64,000 nucleotides of DNA from contig NZ_LT607410.1 of assembly GCF_900091515.1 (NCBI RefSeq), forward strand, positions 3,968,001 through 4,032,000. Direction: 5' to 3'. This document shows positions 25,581-35,215 of this stretch, piece by piece (within the stretch, counting starts at the first letter, position 1; the number at the start of each line of letters is the position of its first letter). The notes under the pieces are model-generated. The model had not been told where the DNA came from and did not search any database. It worked only from the letters and a program-made list of their open reading frames with translations. This stretch comes from Micromonospora purpureochromogenes. GTDB lineage: Bacteria; Actinomycetota; Actinomycetes; Mycobacteriales; Micromonosporaceae. The translations under genes and the position numbers were made by a program.

Positions 25581-26879
25581 GTGTCGAGACGACACCTCGG
25601 GATGATCGCCGTGGCCGTGCTGGCCGCCGCCTCGCTCACCGCCTGCGGCGACTCGGACGAGGCAGGCAGCGCGTCCGGCAAGACCCTCACCTACTGGGCC
25701 AGCAACCAGGGCCCCAGCCTGGAGGCCGACAAGCAGATCCTCCAGCCGGAGCTGGACAAGTTCGAGAAGCAGACCGGCATCAAGGTCACGGTTGAGGTCG
25801 TGCCCTGGTCCGACCTGCTCAACCGGCTGCTCGCCGCCGCCGCCTCCGGGCAGGGCCCGGACGTGGTCAACATCGGCAACACCTGGTCGGCGTCGATGCA
25901 GGCGACCGGCGCGATGGTCGAGTTCGACGACGCGACCCTCGGCAAGGTCGGCGGCAAGGACCGGTTCGTCCCCGCCGCGCTCGCCGCCGCCGGCGCGCCC
26001 GGCAAGCCGCCGGCGGCCGTGCCGCTCTACAGCCTGACCTACGCCCTCTACTACAACAAGAAGGCGTTCGCCGACGCCGGCATCACCAGCCCGCCGACCA
26101 CCTGGGAGCAGGTCGCCGAGTACGGCCGCAAGCTCACCGGCAACGGCAGGTGGGGCCTGGCCGTGGAGGGCGCCAACCCGTCGGAGAACGCGCACCACGC
26201 CTTCACCTTCAGCCAGCAGTACGGCGGCGAGTGGTTCGACGCGTCCGGCAAGCCGACCTTCGACACCCCGCAGAACGTCGCCGCGGTGAAGCGCTACGTC
26301 GACCTGATGGCCGCCGACAAGGTGGTCAACCCGAGCAACGCCGAGTACGCGCAGAACCAGGCCGTCTCCGACTTCGCCAACGGCAAGGCGGCCATGCTGC
26401 TCTGGCAGGCGGCCGGCTCGAACCTGAAGTCGCAGAACATGGCCCCCGACGCGTACGGAATCGCCCCGGTGCCCTTCCCGGCCACCCCGCCGGCCGGCGG
26501 CAAGAAGGTCAACAGCATGGTCGCCGGGATCAACATCGCCGTGTTCAAGCACACGAAGAACAAGGACGGCGCGCTGGAGTTCGTCAAGTTCATGACCAGC
26601 GACGCGGAGCAGGTGGCGCTGAACAGAACGTACGGCTCGCTGCCGGCGGTCAAGACCGTCGCCGGTGACGCCGCGTTCGCCGCGCCCGAGCAGAAGGTGC
26701 TCCAGGAGGTGCTGGCCACCACGGCGGCGCCGCTGCCCCAGGTGCCCAACGAGAGCACCTTCGAGACGCTGGTCGGCACCGCCATCAAGGAACTGTTCGC
26801 CGACGCCGCGAGCGGCCGGCCGGTCACCGAGGACAGCATCCGGCAGAAGCTCACCCGGGCCCAGCAGCAGCTGCGCTGA
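25581..26879 (+). CDS. sugar-binding lipoprotein of ABC transporter (beta-glucoside type)
   Basis: A 432-residue extracytoplasmic binding protein. The leader MSRRHLGMIAVAVLAAASLTAC ends in a lipobox with C22. The mature part is a MalE-type fold with LTYWASNQGPSLEADKQ at the N-terminus. Start is GTG at 25581. It is the first gene of a four-gene operon with two permeases and a GH1 glucosidase, which suggests cello-oligosaccharides or another beta-glucoside as ligand. A long stem-loop separates it from the permeases and probably raises its relative expression. Confidence 0.87.
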   Translation: MSRRHLGMIAVAVLAAASLTACGDSDEAGSASGKTLTYWASNQGPSLEADKQILQPELDKFEKQTGIKVTVEVVPWSDLLNRLLAAAASGQGPDVVNIGNTWSASMQATGAMVEFDDATLGKVGGKDRFVPAALAAAGAPGKPPAAVPLYSLTYALYYNKKAFADAGITSPPTTWEQVAEYGRKLTGNGRWGLAVEGANPSENAHHAFTFSQQYGGEWFDASGKPTFDTPQNVAAVKRYVDLMAADKVVNPSNAEYAQNQAVSDFANGKAAMLLWQAAGSNLKSQNMAPDAYGIAPVPFPATPPAGGKKVNSMVAGINIAVFKHTKNKDGALEFVKFMTSDAEQVALNRTYGSLPAVKTVAGDAAFAAPEQKVLQEVLATTAAPLPQVPNESTFETLVGTAIKELFADAASGRPVTEDSIRQKLTRAQQQLR

Positions 26880-26890
26880 CCCGCCGGACC

Positions 26891-26930
26891 GGTGGTCGTG
26901 GGAGGGATCGCCGACCCTCCCACGACCACC
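26891..26930 (+). terminator. intercistronic 16-bp stem-loop (attenuator or mRNA stabiliser)
   Basis: GGTGGTCGTGGGAGGG (26891-26906) pairs perfectly with 26915-26930 across an 8-base loop, 12 bases after the binding-protein stop and before the permeases. Similar hairpins in sugar ABC operons cause partial termination or protect the upstream mRNA, giving excess binding protein. Confidence 0.85.
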
Positions 26931-26947
26931 TGAGCGAGAGGACCTCG

Positions 26948-27931
26948 ATGGCAACCCGCACCACCCCCCGGGCCGTCGCGCCGCCCGACCGGCCGGCCGA
27001 CGCCGCCGGCACCGCGCCCCGCCGCCGGCGCTCCCGCCGTACGCTCCTGCCGTACCTGCTGCTCGCCCCGGCCGTCGTGCTGGAACTGGCGGTCCACGTG
27101 GTGCCGATGACCGTCGGCGCGTGGATGAGCCTGCTCGAGCTGACCCAGTTCCACATCCGCGACTGGTCGACCGCGCCCTTCGTCGGGCTGGACAACTACC
27201 GGGTCGTGCTCGACGTCGACTCCGCCGCCGGGGCCGAGCTGCTGCACTCGTTCTGGGTGACCGTCGTCTACACGATCATCTCGGTCGGGCTCTCCTGGGT
27301 GCTCGGCACCACCGCGGCCGTACTGCTGCAACGCCCGTTCCGGGGGCGCGGCCTGCTGCGCGCCCTGTTCCTCACCCCGTACGCGCTGCCGGTCTACACC
27401 GCGGTGATCACCTGGAGCTTCCTCTTCCAGCGCGACAACGGCCTGGTCAACCACGTCCTGGTCGACCAGCTGCACCTGCTCGGCGACAGGCCGTTCTGGC
27501 TGATCGGCGGGAACAGCTTCGTGGCGCTGCTGGTGGTGTCGATCTGGCGGACCTGGCCGTTCGCTTTCCTGTGTGTGATGGCAGGCCTGCAGAACATCCC
27601 CGCCGACCTGTACGAGGCCGCCGCCGTGGACGGGGCCGGCTTCTGGCGCCGGCTGCGCTCGGTGACCCTGCCGATGCTGCGCCCGGTCAACCTGGTGCTG
27701 CTGCTGGTGCTCTTCCTGTGGACGTTCAACGATTTCAACACCCCGTACGTCCTCTTCGGCGGCTCGGCGCCGGACCAGGCGGACCTGATCTCCATCCACA
27801 TCTACCGCAGCTCGTTCAAGACCTGGGACTTCGGCTCCGGGTCGGCGATGTCGGTGGCGCTGCTGCTGCTCCTGCTCGCGGTCACCGCCGGGTACCTGCT
27901 GATCACCAACCGCCGGAGGAACGATGCGTGA
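26948..27931 (+). CDS. sugar ABC transporter permease 1 (MalF-type)
   Basis: A 327-residue protein. The N-terminal 40 residues are Pro/Arg-rich cytoplasmic sequence, then six transmembrane helices. The coupling loop reads YEAAAVDGAGFWRRLRSVTLP. It begins with ATG at 26948 after a GAGAGGA site and overlaps the next permease by 8 bases. As in the other sugar system of this window, no ATPase gene is present, so a shared MsmK-like ATPase is inferred. Confidence 0.88.
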   Translation: MATRTTPRAVAPPDRPADAAGTAPRRRRSRRTLLPYLLLAPAVVLELAVHVVPMTVGAWMSLLELTQFHIRDWSTAPFVGLDNYRVVLDVDSAAGAELLHSFWVTVVYTIISVGLSWVLGTTAAVLLQRPFRGRGLLRALFLTPYALPVYTAVITWSFLFQRDNGLVNHVLVDQLHLLGDRPFWLIGGNSFVALLVVSIWRTWPFAFLCVMAGLQNIPADLYEAAAVDGAGFWRRLRSVTLPMLRPVNLVLLLVLFLWTFNDFNTPYVLFGGSAPDQADLISIHIYRSSFKTWDFGSGSAMSVALLLLLLAVTAGYLLITNRRRNDA

Positions 27932-28763
27932 GACCGCCGCCGAGCGCTGGAGCCGCCGGGTGGTGCTGACCCTGCTCGCGGTCTTCGTGCTGGTGCCGCT
28001 GTACGCGATGGTCAGCAGCGCGGTCAAGCCGCTGCAGGACGTGCAGAACGCCTTCACCTGGTGGCCCCGACGCCCCACCGCGCAGGCGTTCGTGGACATG
28101 TGGTCGACCGTCCCGCTGGGCCGCTACCTGGTCAACAGCCTGGTCGTCTCCAGCGTGGCGGCGGTGCTGTCGGTGTCCGTGGCGATCTTCGCCGCGTTCG
28201 CGGTCAGCCGCTACCGGTTCCGCGGCCGGAGCCTGTTCTCGGTGACCGTGCTCTCCACCCAGATGTTCCCCGGCATCCTCTTCCTGCTGCCGCTGTTCCT
28301 GATCTACGTCAACCTCGGCAACGCCACCGGCATCGCGCTGTACGCCAGCCGCACCGGCCTGGTCATCACCTACCTGACCTTCTCGCTGCCGTTCTCGATC
28401 TGGATGCTGGTCGGGTACTTCGACTCGATCCCCCGCGAACTCGACGAGGCGGCGCAGGTCGACGGGGCCGGCCCGCTGCGCACCCTGTTCCGGGTGATCC
28501 TGCCGGCGGCGGTGCCGGGCATCGTCGCGGTCACCGTGTACGCCTTCATGACCGCGTGGGGCGAGGTGCTCTTCGCCTCGGTGATGACCGACGAGAACAG
28601 CCGCACCCTGGCCGTCGGCCTGCAGGGCTACTCCACCCAGTTCAACGTCTACTGGAACCAGGTGATGGCCGCCTCGCTGGTGGTCAGCGTGCCGGTCGTC
28701 GCCGGCTTCCTGGCGTTGCAGCGCTACTTCGTCGCCGGCCTCACCGCCGGCGCGGTCAAGTAA
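27924..28763 (+). CDS. sugar ABC transporter permease 2 (MalG-type)
   Basis: A 279-residue protein with six helices and the EAA loop [22 protein letters not shown]. It starts with ATG at 27924 inside the end of permease 1, so the pair is translationally coupled. The beta-glucosidase gene begins 4 bases after its stop. Confidence 0.88.
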   Translation: MRETAAERWSRRVVLTLLAVFVLVPLYAMVSSAVKPLQDVQNAFTWWPRRPTAQAFVDMWSTVPLGRYLVNSLVVSSVAAVLSVSVAIFAAFAVSRYRFRGRSLFSVTVLSTQMFPGILFLLPLFLIYVNLGNATGIALYASRTGLVITYLTFSLPFSIWMLVGYFDSIPRELDEAAQVDGAGPLRTLFRVILPAAVPGIVAVTVYAFMTAWGEVLFASVMTDENSRTLAVGLQGYSTQFNVYWNQVMAASLVVSVPVVAGFLALQRYFVAGLTAGAVK

Positions 28764-28767
28764 GGCC

Positions 28768-30177
28768 ATGTCCACCGAACCTCGCGAGGAGAAGCCGCCC
28801 GTGCCCGACCTGTCCAAGCTGCCGCCCGACTTCCGCTGGGGCGTCGCCACCTCGGCGTACCAGATCGAGGGCGCCGTACGCGCCGACGGCCGCGCCCCGT
28901 CCATCTGGGACACCTTCTGCGAGGTGCCGGGGGCGGTCGACAACGGCGACACCGGGGCGGTGGCCTGCGACCACTACCACCGGTGGCCGCAGGACGTCGC
29001 GCTGATGCGGCAGCTCGGGGTCGGGGCGTACCGGCTCTCGGTGGCCTGGCCCCGGGTGCGGCCAGACGGCGTCGGCCGGGTGAACCCGGCGGGCCTGGAC
29101 TTCTACGACCGGCTGGTGGACGCCGTGCTGGCCGCCGGCATCCAGCCCGTCGTGACGCTCTACCACTGGGATCTGCCGCAGGCGTTGCAGGACCGGGGCG
29201 GCTGGCCGGAGCGCTCCACCGCCGAAGCCTTCGCCGACTACGCGGCCGTCGTCGCCGCCCGCCTCGGCGACCGGGTCACCGACTGGTGCACCGTCAACGA
29301 GCCGCTCTGCGTCGCGTGGATCGGGCACCTGGAGGGGCGGATGGCGCCCGGCGAGCGGGACCTGACGCGGGCGGTGCGCACCGCCCATCACGTGCTGCTC
29401 GGACACGGGCTGGCCACCCAGGCCGTCCGGGCCCACGCCGCCCGGCCGGCGTCGATCGGCCCGGTGCTCAACCTCAGCCCGTGCGAACCGGCGAGCGACC
29501 GGCCGGCGGACGTGGCCGCGACGCGGCGGATGGACGGCCACGTCAACCGGTGGTGGCTGGATCCGCTGCACGGCCGGGGCTACCCGGCGGACATGGTCGC
29601 CACGTACGGCGTCGAGCCGCCGGTCCGCGGCGACGACCTCGCCGTGATCGCCACGCCGAGCGACTTCCTCGGCGTCAACTACTACTTCCGGCAGGTGGTG
29701 GCCGACGACCCGGACGGGCCGCCGCCGTACGCCCGGCAGGTGCCGGTGCCCGGCGCGACGCAGACCGGGATGGGCTGGGAGGCGTACCCGGCCGGGCTGG
29801 AGGACCTGCTGGTCGCGGTCACCGAGGAGTACGCCCCGGCCCGGATCATGGTCACCGAGAGCGGCGCCGCCTGGCCCGACCGGGTCACCCCCGAGGGCAC
29901 GGTCGAGGACCCGGAGCGGACCGCGTACCTGGAGGGGCACCTGGCGGCCTGCGCGGCGGCGCGCGAGCGCGGCGTGCCGCTGGACGGCTACTTCGTCTGG
30001 TCCCTGCTGGACAACTTCGAGTGGGCGTACGGCTACGACAAGCGCTTCGGTCTGGTGCACGTCGACTACGCCACCCAGCGGCGCACGGTCAAGGCCAGCG
30101 GGCTGCGCTACGCCGAGCTGATCCGCGCCCACCAACGGCTGGCCGGGTCGAGCGAGGCGGTCCCGGCACGCGGCTGA
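28768..30177 (+). CDS. GH1 beta-glucosidase
   Basis: A 469-residue intracellular enzyme with no signal peptide, cleaving imported beta-glucosides or cello-oligosaccharides. [15 protein letters not shown] is the GH1 N-terminal signature. TVNEP gives the acid/base E178 and VTESG the nucleophile E364 (most family members have TENG). The C-terminal [14 protein letters not shown] is the aglycone-site strand. It ends the transporter operon and is followed by a strong terminator, so import and hydrolysis are co-expressed under the ROK regulator. Confidence 0.92.
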   Translation: MSTEPREEKPPVPDLSKLPPDFRWGVATSAYQIEGAVRADGRAPSIWDTFCEVPGAVDNGDTGAVACDHYHRWPQDVALMRQLGVGAYRLSVAWPRVRPDGVGRVNPAGLDFYDRLVDAVLAAGIQPVVTLYHWDLPQALQDRGGWPERSTAEAFADYAAVVAARLGDRVTDWCTVNEPLCVAWIGHLEGRMAPGERDLTRAVRTAHHVLLGHGLATQAVRAHAARPASIGPVLNLSPCEPASDRPADVAATRRMDGHVNRWWLDPLHGRGYPADMVATYGVEPPVRGDDLAVIATPSDFLGVNYYFRQVVADDPDGPPPYARQVPVPGATQTGMGWEAYPAGLEDLLVAVTEEYAPARIMVTESGAAWPDRVTPEGTVEDPERTAYLEGHLAACAAARERGVPLDGYFVWSLLDNFEWAYGYDKRFGLVHVDYATQRRTVKASGLRYAELIRAHQRLAGSSEAVPARG

Positions 30178-30205
30178 CGGACGGGTTGCACCGCGAACCA
30201 CCAGC

Positions 30206-30244
30206 GGTCCCGGCGGCACCGTGGACAGCGGTTCCGCCGGGACC
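30206..30244. terminator. bidirectional terminator between GH1 and TetR genes
   Basis: GGTCCCGGCGG (30206-30216) pairs with CCGCCGGGACC (30234-30244). The loop itself folds further (ACCG with CGGT), giving an almost continuous 15-bp stem between two convergent genes. Confidence 0.8.
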
Positions 30245-30275
30245 GGCGTGGGGAAGCGGCGGCCGACCGGGCGGG

Positions 30276-30902
30276 CTACCGCAGCCCGGCGGCGATGGCG
30301 TCGACGAGCAGGGCGCCCAGGATCCGGGTCAGGGTGGCCCGCGCCGCCTCGACGTCCAGGCCCATCGCGTCGCGCATCATGCACCAGGCCGACCAGGTGC
30401 TCGCCACGGTCAGCGCGTCGAGCAGCTGCTCGCGTCCCGGCCCGGCGTGCGCCAGCTCCGGGCCGAAGATGGTCTCGATCTCGTCGCGTACCCGGGCGAT
30501 GTTGCCCTCCCGGTTGCGGCGCAGCTGCGGCGAGAAGGGCTCGCGCAGCGCGGAGGCGCGGGCCGTGGGCGCCAGCACCTCCAGCATCCGGGCGCGCTGG
30601 GTGCTGAACTCCCCGATCCGCCGAGTCAGCGGCAGCTCCGGCGAGATCGGCCGGACCATCGACTCCTGCCGCTCGCTGACCCGCCGGCCGGTCGCGGCGA
30701 ACAGGGTCTCCATGTCCTTGAAGTTGGTCCACAAGGTACGCAGCGACACTCCCGCGCGTTCGGCGATGCGCTCCCCGGTGGGCCGGAGGTCCCCCTCGTC
30801 GATCAGCGCGAGGTGCGCGTCGACGATGGCGGTGCGGGTACGCTCGGCGCGCGCCGACCGCCCGTCCACCCGTGCCGGCCCGTCGGCGTCCACGTCGATC
30901 AT
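30276..30902 (-). CDS. TetR-family regulator of the LivKMHFG-type cluster
   Basis: A 208-residue protein. The N-terminal HTH is RTAIVDAHLALIDEGDLRPTGERIAERAGVSLRTLWTNF-like, and the C-terminal ligand domain is all-helical. The ATG at 30902 follows GGGGGACC. Its promoter holds CACCGGCAGTGTA (30942-30954), which recurs at the liv-type operon promoter (36136-36148, one mismatch), so it probably represses itself and that operon. The inducing ligand is unknown. Confidence 0.82.
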   Translation of the reverse strand: MIDVDADGPARVDGRSARAERTRTAIVDAHLALIDEGDLRPTGERIAERAGVSLRTLWTNFKDMETLFAATGRRVSERQESMVRPISPELPLTRRIGEFSTQRARMLEVLAPTARASALREPFSPQLRRNREGNIARVRDEIETIFGPELAHAGPGREQLLDALTVASTWSAWCMMRDAMGLDVEAARATLTRILGALLVDAIAAGLR

Positions 30903-30937
30903 GTGATGGTCCCCCGTCCGGTGCGGTGCCCAAGAAA

Positions 30938-30954
30938 ACTGCACCGGCAGTGTA
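30938..30954. promoter_or_regulatory. TetR operator, copy 1 (autoregulatory)
   Basis: ACTGC-ACCG-GCAGT inverted repeat (30938-30951) extended by GTA. On the minus strand it contains TACACT, a -10-like hexamer for the TetR gene. Shares 12 of 13 bases with the site at 36136-36148. Confidence 0.65.
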
Positions 30955-31071
30955 TCGACATGCGCCAAACGGGGATCGGACGGCCTTCCCTGGGCCGGTC
31001 CGTTGCCGTGTCGGGGGCGACAATGCGCACCCTGCGTGCGGCCTGTTGGACGGCAGAAAGCACTGAACAGG

Positions 31072-31103
31072 ACCGGGCCGCCACCGTCGGGTGGCGGCCC
31101 GGT
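31072..31103 (-). terminator. terminator of the LivKMHFG-type operon
   Basis: ACCGGGCCGCCACC (31072-31085) and GGTGGCGGCCCGGT (31090-31103) form a perfect 14-bp stem with a 4-base loop, about 30 bases after the binding-protein stop. Confidence 0.82.
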
Positions 31104-31132
31104 TCGGGGCACCGCGCTGCGGCGGTCGCGGA

Positions 31133-32404
31133 TCAGCTCGTCGGGATCGCCTCCGCCGGCGGCGCGGCCGGCGCACCGGTCGCCTCGGTGACGGCGCCGT
31201 CACCGTCGTCGGTGGTGTAGGTCGGGCCGAAGTACGCCTGCACGCCGTTCTGCACCTTGTTCATCCGGACCCCGCTGTAACCCGCGTGGACGTCCTTGCT
31301 GTAGCGGAACGGGGTGAGGCCGGGCCCGGTGAAGCCGCCCTTCTGCACGGCCTCGACCAGCTTCTCGCGGGTCAGGTCCTTGCCGGCGGCGAGCAGCGCC
31401 TGCACGAAGGTGTACGCCATCGAGTAGCCGTAGACGGCGTTGCCGTCGATCGGGTTGGCGGCGTTGTACTGCTGGTGGATCTTGGTGTACGCCTGGATCC
31501 ACGGGTTGCTCGGGTCGTTCGCCATCGGCAGGTAGTTGTCGGCGATCATCCCCTCGAGAATCACCTTCTTGTCGCCGAGCTGGCCGGAGAGCGTGGTGTA
31601 GTCGGCGCCCACGTTGGACACCACCCACTGCGCCCGGAACCCCTGCCCGGCGGCCTGGCCCATGGCCAGCGCGGTGAAGCCGGGGATGCTCGCCGAGATC
31701 ACCACCTGGCAGCCGGCCGCCTTCAGCGCGCCGATCGCCGGGCCGACCTGCGGGTTGGTGGGGGTGTAGGTCTGCTTGGCGACCACCGGCCCGAGGATCT
31801 TCTCCACCCCGGCGAGCGAGTCACGACCGAAGTCGTCGTTCTGCCCGAAGTGGCACACCTTCTGGCCGGGGAACTGCTGCTTGACGAAGGTGGCGAGGAT
31901 CTTGCCCTCGACGGTGTAGTCAGGCTGCCAGCCGAAGGTGGTCGGGTACTTCTCGGGCTGGTTCCAGTTGCGGCTGCCGGAGGAGACGAAGAGGTCGGGC
32001 ACCTTCTGCGTCTTGACGAACTCCAGCACGTTGGTGTGGGTGGGGGTGCCGAGGCCGCCGAGGAGCGCGAAGACCTTGTCGTCGAGGACGAGCTTTCGCA
32101 CGACGTTGTCGGTGTTCGCCGGGTTGTAGCCGTCGTCCATCACCTTGTAGACGATCTTCCGGCCGTTGACACCGCCCTTGCTGTTGACGTGCTCGAAGTA
32201 CGCCTTGGTGGCGGCGGAGATCTTCGAGTAACCGGCCGCGGCGGGGCCGGTGAGTGGCTGGTGGGTGCCGATCACGACCTCGGTGTCGGTGACGCCCGGG
32301 ACGTTCTCGGCCGCCTGCTGCTCGTCGTTGGCGCAGGCCGACGCGCCGACCAGGAGCGCGAGGCCGGCAGCGGCCGCGAGTACGCGGCGTGTGGTGAGAT
32401 GCAT
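31133..32404 (-). CDS. branched-chain-amino-acid-type ABC binding lipoprotein (LivK-like)
   Basis: A 423-residue binding protein of the HAAT family. The leader MHLTTRRVLAAAAGLALLVGASAC ends in a lipobox with C24. The mature region begins with VIGTHQPLTGPAAAGYSKI and carries the periplasmic-binding type-1 fold. In this order it is the last gene of a five-gene operon (G, F, H, M, K). HAAT systems also carry amides, urea and aromatic compounds, and the neighbouring fatty-acid genes leave the substrate open. Confidence 0.87.
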   Translation of the reverse strand: MHLTTRRVLAAAAGLALLVGASACANDEQQAAENVPGVTDTEVVIGTHQPLTGPAAAGYSKISAATKAYFEHVNSKGGVNGRKIVYKVMDDGYNPANTDNVVRKLVLDDKVFALLGGLGTPTHTNVLEFVKTQKVPDLFVSSGSRNWNQPEKYPTTFGWQPDYTVEGKILATFVKQQFPGQKVCHFGQNDDFGRDSLAGVEKILGPVVAKQTYTPTNPQVGPAIGALKAAGCQVVISASIPGFTALAMGQAAGQGFRAQWVVSNVGADYTTLSGQLGDKKVILEGMIADNYLPMANDPSNPWIQAYTKIHQQYNAANPIDGNAVYGYSMAYTFVQALLAAGKDLTREKLVEAVQKGGFTGPGLTPFRYSKDVHAGYSGVRMNKVQNGVQAYFGPTYTTDDGDGAVTEATGAPAAPPAEAIPTS

Positions 32405-32456
32405 GGTTCTCCATTCCGGTGCAGGTGCGAAACGGGGTGGGGTGGAACCGGGTGAG

Positions 32457-33596
32457 TCAGGGGTGCGGGGTCCGGCGGCCCGGCCGGAGGCGTGCGGTGA
32501 GCGTGCGGGCGGCGCCCTGGAGGCCGCCCGGGGCCGCGAGCATGACGACGATGAGGATCAGACCGAACACGGCGAGGGCCAGGTTGCCCTCCAGCCGCTG
32601 GGCGAGGCCCGCCGGCAGCGTGAAGGTGTCGGTGACGAGGCTCGGCAGGTCCTGCAGGGCCACCAGCAGGACGGCTCCCCAGACCGCCCCGGCGAGGCTG
32701 CCCAGCCCACCGATCACGATGGCCATCAGCAGGAACAGCGACAGGTCGAGGGCGAACTTGCCGGGGGCCACGGTGGCGGTCAGCACCGCGTACACGCCCC
32801 CGCCCAGGCCGGCGCAGGCGGCGCTCACCACGAAGGCCAGCACCTGGTTTCGGGCGAGGTGGATGCCGGCGAGCCGGGCGGCCACCTCGTCGTCGCGGAC
32901 GGCGCGCAGCGACCGGCCGAACCGGCTGCGCACCAGGTTCGCCATCAGCAGCATCGTGGTGAGCGCGGCGAGCAGCGCGATCCAGGCCAGCCACCGCTCC
33001 GGCTGGAAGTACGCGCCGAGGAACGCCGGTGGCGTCTCCGCCGGGAAGCGCAGCCCCTGCTCGCCGTTGAAGACGCCGGTGAAGATCGTGGTGATCGCCG
33101 GGACCAGGGTGGCGACGGTGAGGGTCACGCCGGCCAGGTACGGCCCGCGCAGCCGGGCGGCGGCCAGCCCGATGACCAGCCCGGCCGCCGCGGTCACCGC
33201 GACCGCGGCCAGCAGGGACAGCGGCAGGATCCACCGGCCCTGCACCGCGCGCGCCTCGAAGGCCCGCTGGACCAGGGCGACGGTGTACGCGCCGGTCGCC
33301 ATCAGCGCGCCGTGCCCGAGCGAGAGCTGGCCGTTGAGCCCGACCAGGACGGTGTAGCCGGCGGTGACGCAGAGGAACGCGCAGACCCGGGCCACCTGCA
33401 GGTTCTGGTACGGCGGCAACTGGTTGGTCAGCAGCACGACGAGGATGCCGGCGAGCACGACCGGGACCAGGTGGCGCAGCAGCGTCGAGCCGCCCGCCTT
33501 CGTGGCGTCCGGCGGGCCGGGCAGCAGCCGGCGCAGCGGTGACGGCCGGCCGGGTGGCGGTTCGGCCGTGGACACGTCGGGCTGGGTGGTGGTCAC
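32457..33596 (-). CDS. HAAT ABC permease, LivM-type
   Basis: A 379-residue protein with about ten hydrophobic segments and the LivM hallmark LVGLNGQLSLGHGALMATGAYT. It begins at a GTG (33596) that overlaps the LivH-type stop. The N-terminal 45 residues and the last 15 are cytoplasmic and polar. It forms the transmembrane pore with the LivH-type protein. Confidence 0.87.
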   Translation of the reverse strand: MTTTQPDVSTAEPPPGRPSPLRRLLPGPPDATKAGGSTLLRHLVPVVLAGILVVLLTNQLPPYQNLQVARVCAFLCVTAGYTVLVGLNGQLSLGHGALMATGAYTVALVQRAFEARAVQGRWILPLSLLAAVAVTAAAGLVIGLAAARLRGPYLAGVTLTVATLVPAITTIFTGVFNGEQGLRFPAETPPAFLGAYFQPERWLAWIALLAALTTMLLMANLVRSRFGRSLRAVRDDEVAARLAGIHLARNQVLAFVVSAACAGLGGGVYAVLTATVAPGKFALDLSLFLLMAIVIGGLGSLAGAVWGAVLLVALQDLPSLVTDTFTLPAGLAQRLEGNLALAVFGLILIVVMLAAPGGLQGAARTLTARLRPGRRTPHP

Positions 33597-34471
33597 ACGT
33601 GCCTCGCTCTCGCGCTGGAGAAGAGCCCGCCGGGGCGGACCAGCAGGACCGCCAGCAGCAGGACGAGGACGGCCAGCGGCGTGGTGTCCGGGCCGAGGTA
33701 GCCGGTGACGTAGGACAGGATCAGGCCGACCAGCAGGCCGCCGACCACCGCCCCGGCCGGGCTGTCCAGGCCGCCGACGACGGCGGCGGTGAACGCGACG
33801 ACGAAGACCAGGTCCATCGCGTGCGGGTGCAGCCCCAGCCCGGTGGGGATGACCAGCATGCCGGCGAGGGCGCCGACCGCGGCGGCGAGCGCCCAGCCGA
33901 TCGTGAGCATCCGGTTGACGTTCACCCCGAGCAGCCGGGACACCTCGGGCGCGAAGGCGGAGGCCCGCATCCGCAGGCCGATCGGCGTACGGGTGAACAG
34001 CAGCGCGAGCAGCACCACGACCACCAGGACGGCGCCGAGGACCCACAGGTCGTACGGGGAGAGCGCGGCGATCCCGCCGATCGACAGGGCGTCGGTGTCG
34101 AACGGCGCGGCCGCCGGCCGGTACTCGTTGCCGAAGACCATGCCGAGCACCGCCTGGATCAGCAGCACCAGGCCGAGGGCGACGATGACGTCGTTGAGCG
34201 GGTTGGCGTGGCCGACGAAGCGCATCAGCACCCGCTCGACGAGCGCACCCAACGCCAGGCCGGCGAGGACGGCCGCGCCGAGGCCCAGCCAGTACGAACC
34301 GGTGGCGGAGGCGACCGCGTAGCCGACGTAGGCCGTGGCCACCGCCATCGCGCCCTGCGCGAAGTTGACCAGCCGGGCGGCCCGCCAGATGAGGACCAGG
34401 GCGAGGGCGAACGCCGCGTAGACGGCGCCGGTGGACAGTCCGTCGAAGGTGAGGAACAAGAACCGGTCCAA
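33593..34471 (-). CDS. HAAT ABC permease, LivH-type (TTG start)
   Basis: A 292-residue protein with eight hydrophobic segments and the LivH signatures LTFDGLSTGAVYAAFALALV at the N-terminus and LVNFAQGAMAVATAYV. The start is a TTG at 34471, supported by an AGGAAGGA site 7 bases upstream and by the conserved N-terminus. The stop overlaps the LivM-type start. Confidence 0.87.
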   Translation of the reverse strand: MDRFLFLTFDGLSTGAVYAAFALALVLIWRAARLVNFAQGAMAVATAYVGYAVASATGSYWLGLGAAVLAGLALGALVERVLMRFVGHANPLNDVIVALGLVLLIQAVLGMVFGNEYRPAAAPFDTDALSIGGIAALSPYDLWVLGAVLVVVVLLALLFTRTPIGLRMRASAFAPEVSRLLGVNVNRMLTIGWALAAAVGALAGMLVIPTGLGLHPHAMDLVFVVAFTAAVVGGLDSPAGAVVGGLLVGLILSYVTGYLGPDTTPLAVLVLLLAVLLVRPGGLFSSARARHV

Positions 34472-34498
34472 GCGCGGATCCTTCCTACTGGTGGGTGG

Positions 34499-35215
34499 TC
34501 AGAACCCGAGGTACGCGTGACGTAGCGTCTCGTCCTCGCGCAGCTGGGCCGCCGGGGTGGCCATGACGACGCGGCCCAGGGACATGACGACGCCCTGGTC
34601 GGCGACGGAGAGGGCACTGCGCACGTTCTGCTCAACGAGCAGGACGGTCAGCCCGGTGTCGTCGCACAGCCGACGCAGCAGCGCCATGATCTGCGCGGTG
34701 ACCCGGGGCGCCAGGCCGAGCGACGGCTCGTCGAGCAGCAGCAGCCGGGGCCGGGCGATCAGCGCCCGGCCGAGGGCGAGCATCTGCCGCTCCCCGCCGG
34801 AGAGCTGGTGTCCGGCGTGCCGTCGCCGCCGGGCCAGCGGCTCGAACAGCTCGTACACCTCGTCCTGGGCGCGCCGGGCGTCGGCGCGGTCGCGGCGCCA
34901 CAGCCCGCCGAGGCGCAGGTTCTCCTCGACGGTCAGCTCGGCGACGATGCCGCGGCCCTCCGGCACATGCGCCAGGCCGCGGCGCACCAGCGCCTCGACG
35001 CGGACGCCGCGCAGGTCCGCGCCGTCGAACCGGACCTGGCCGGCGGTGGGACGCAGCAGGCCGGACAGGGTACGCAGCAGGGTGGTCTTGCCGGCGCCGT
35101 TGGCGCCCAGGACGGCGGCGATGGTCCCGGTCGGCACCTCGAAGGTGACCTCGCGCAGCACCGGCACCGGGCCGTAGCCGGAGCTGAGCCCGTCGACCGT
35201 CAGGATGGCGCTCAC
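34499..35215 (-). CDS. HAAT ABC ATPase, LivF-type
   Basis: A 238-residue ATPase: Walker A GANGAGKTTLL, signature LSGGERQMLALGRAL, Walker B RLLLLDEPSLGLAP, switch His in the following strand region (VLLVEQN in place of the usual His, as normal for LivF). The GTG start at 35215 overlaps the LivG-type stop as GTGA. Confidence 0.9.
   Translation of the reverse strand: MSAILTVDGLSSGYGPVPVLREVTFEVPTGTIAAVLGANGAGKTTLLRTLSGLLRPTAGQVRFDGADLRGVRVEALVRRGLAHVPEGRGIVAELTVEENLRLGGLWRRDRADARRAQDEVYELFEPLARRRRHAGHQLSGGERQMLALGRALIARPRLLLLDEPSLGLAPRVTAQIMALLRRLCDDTGLTVLLVEQNVRSALSVADQGVVMSLGRVVMATPAAQLREDETLRHAYLGF

Noticed and set aside
24153..26954. A 933-codon minus-strand frame extending the ROK gene
   Set aside because: ROK similarity begins at the GTG at 25352. 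The rest is antisense to the sugar-binding protein gene.
28756..31203. An 815-codon minus-strand frame opposite the GH1 gene
   Set aside because: Antisense shadow: the plus strand has GH1 catalytic motifs, while this frame is low-complexity Arg/Gly/Ala without motifs.
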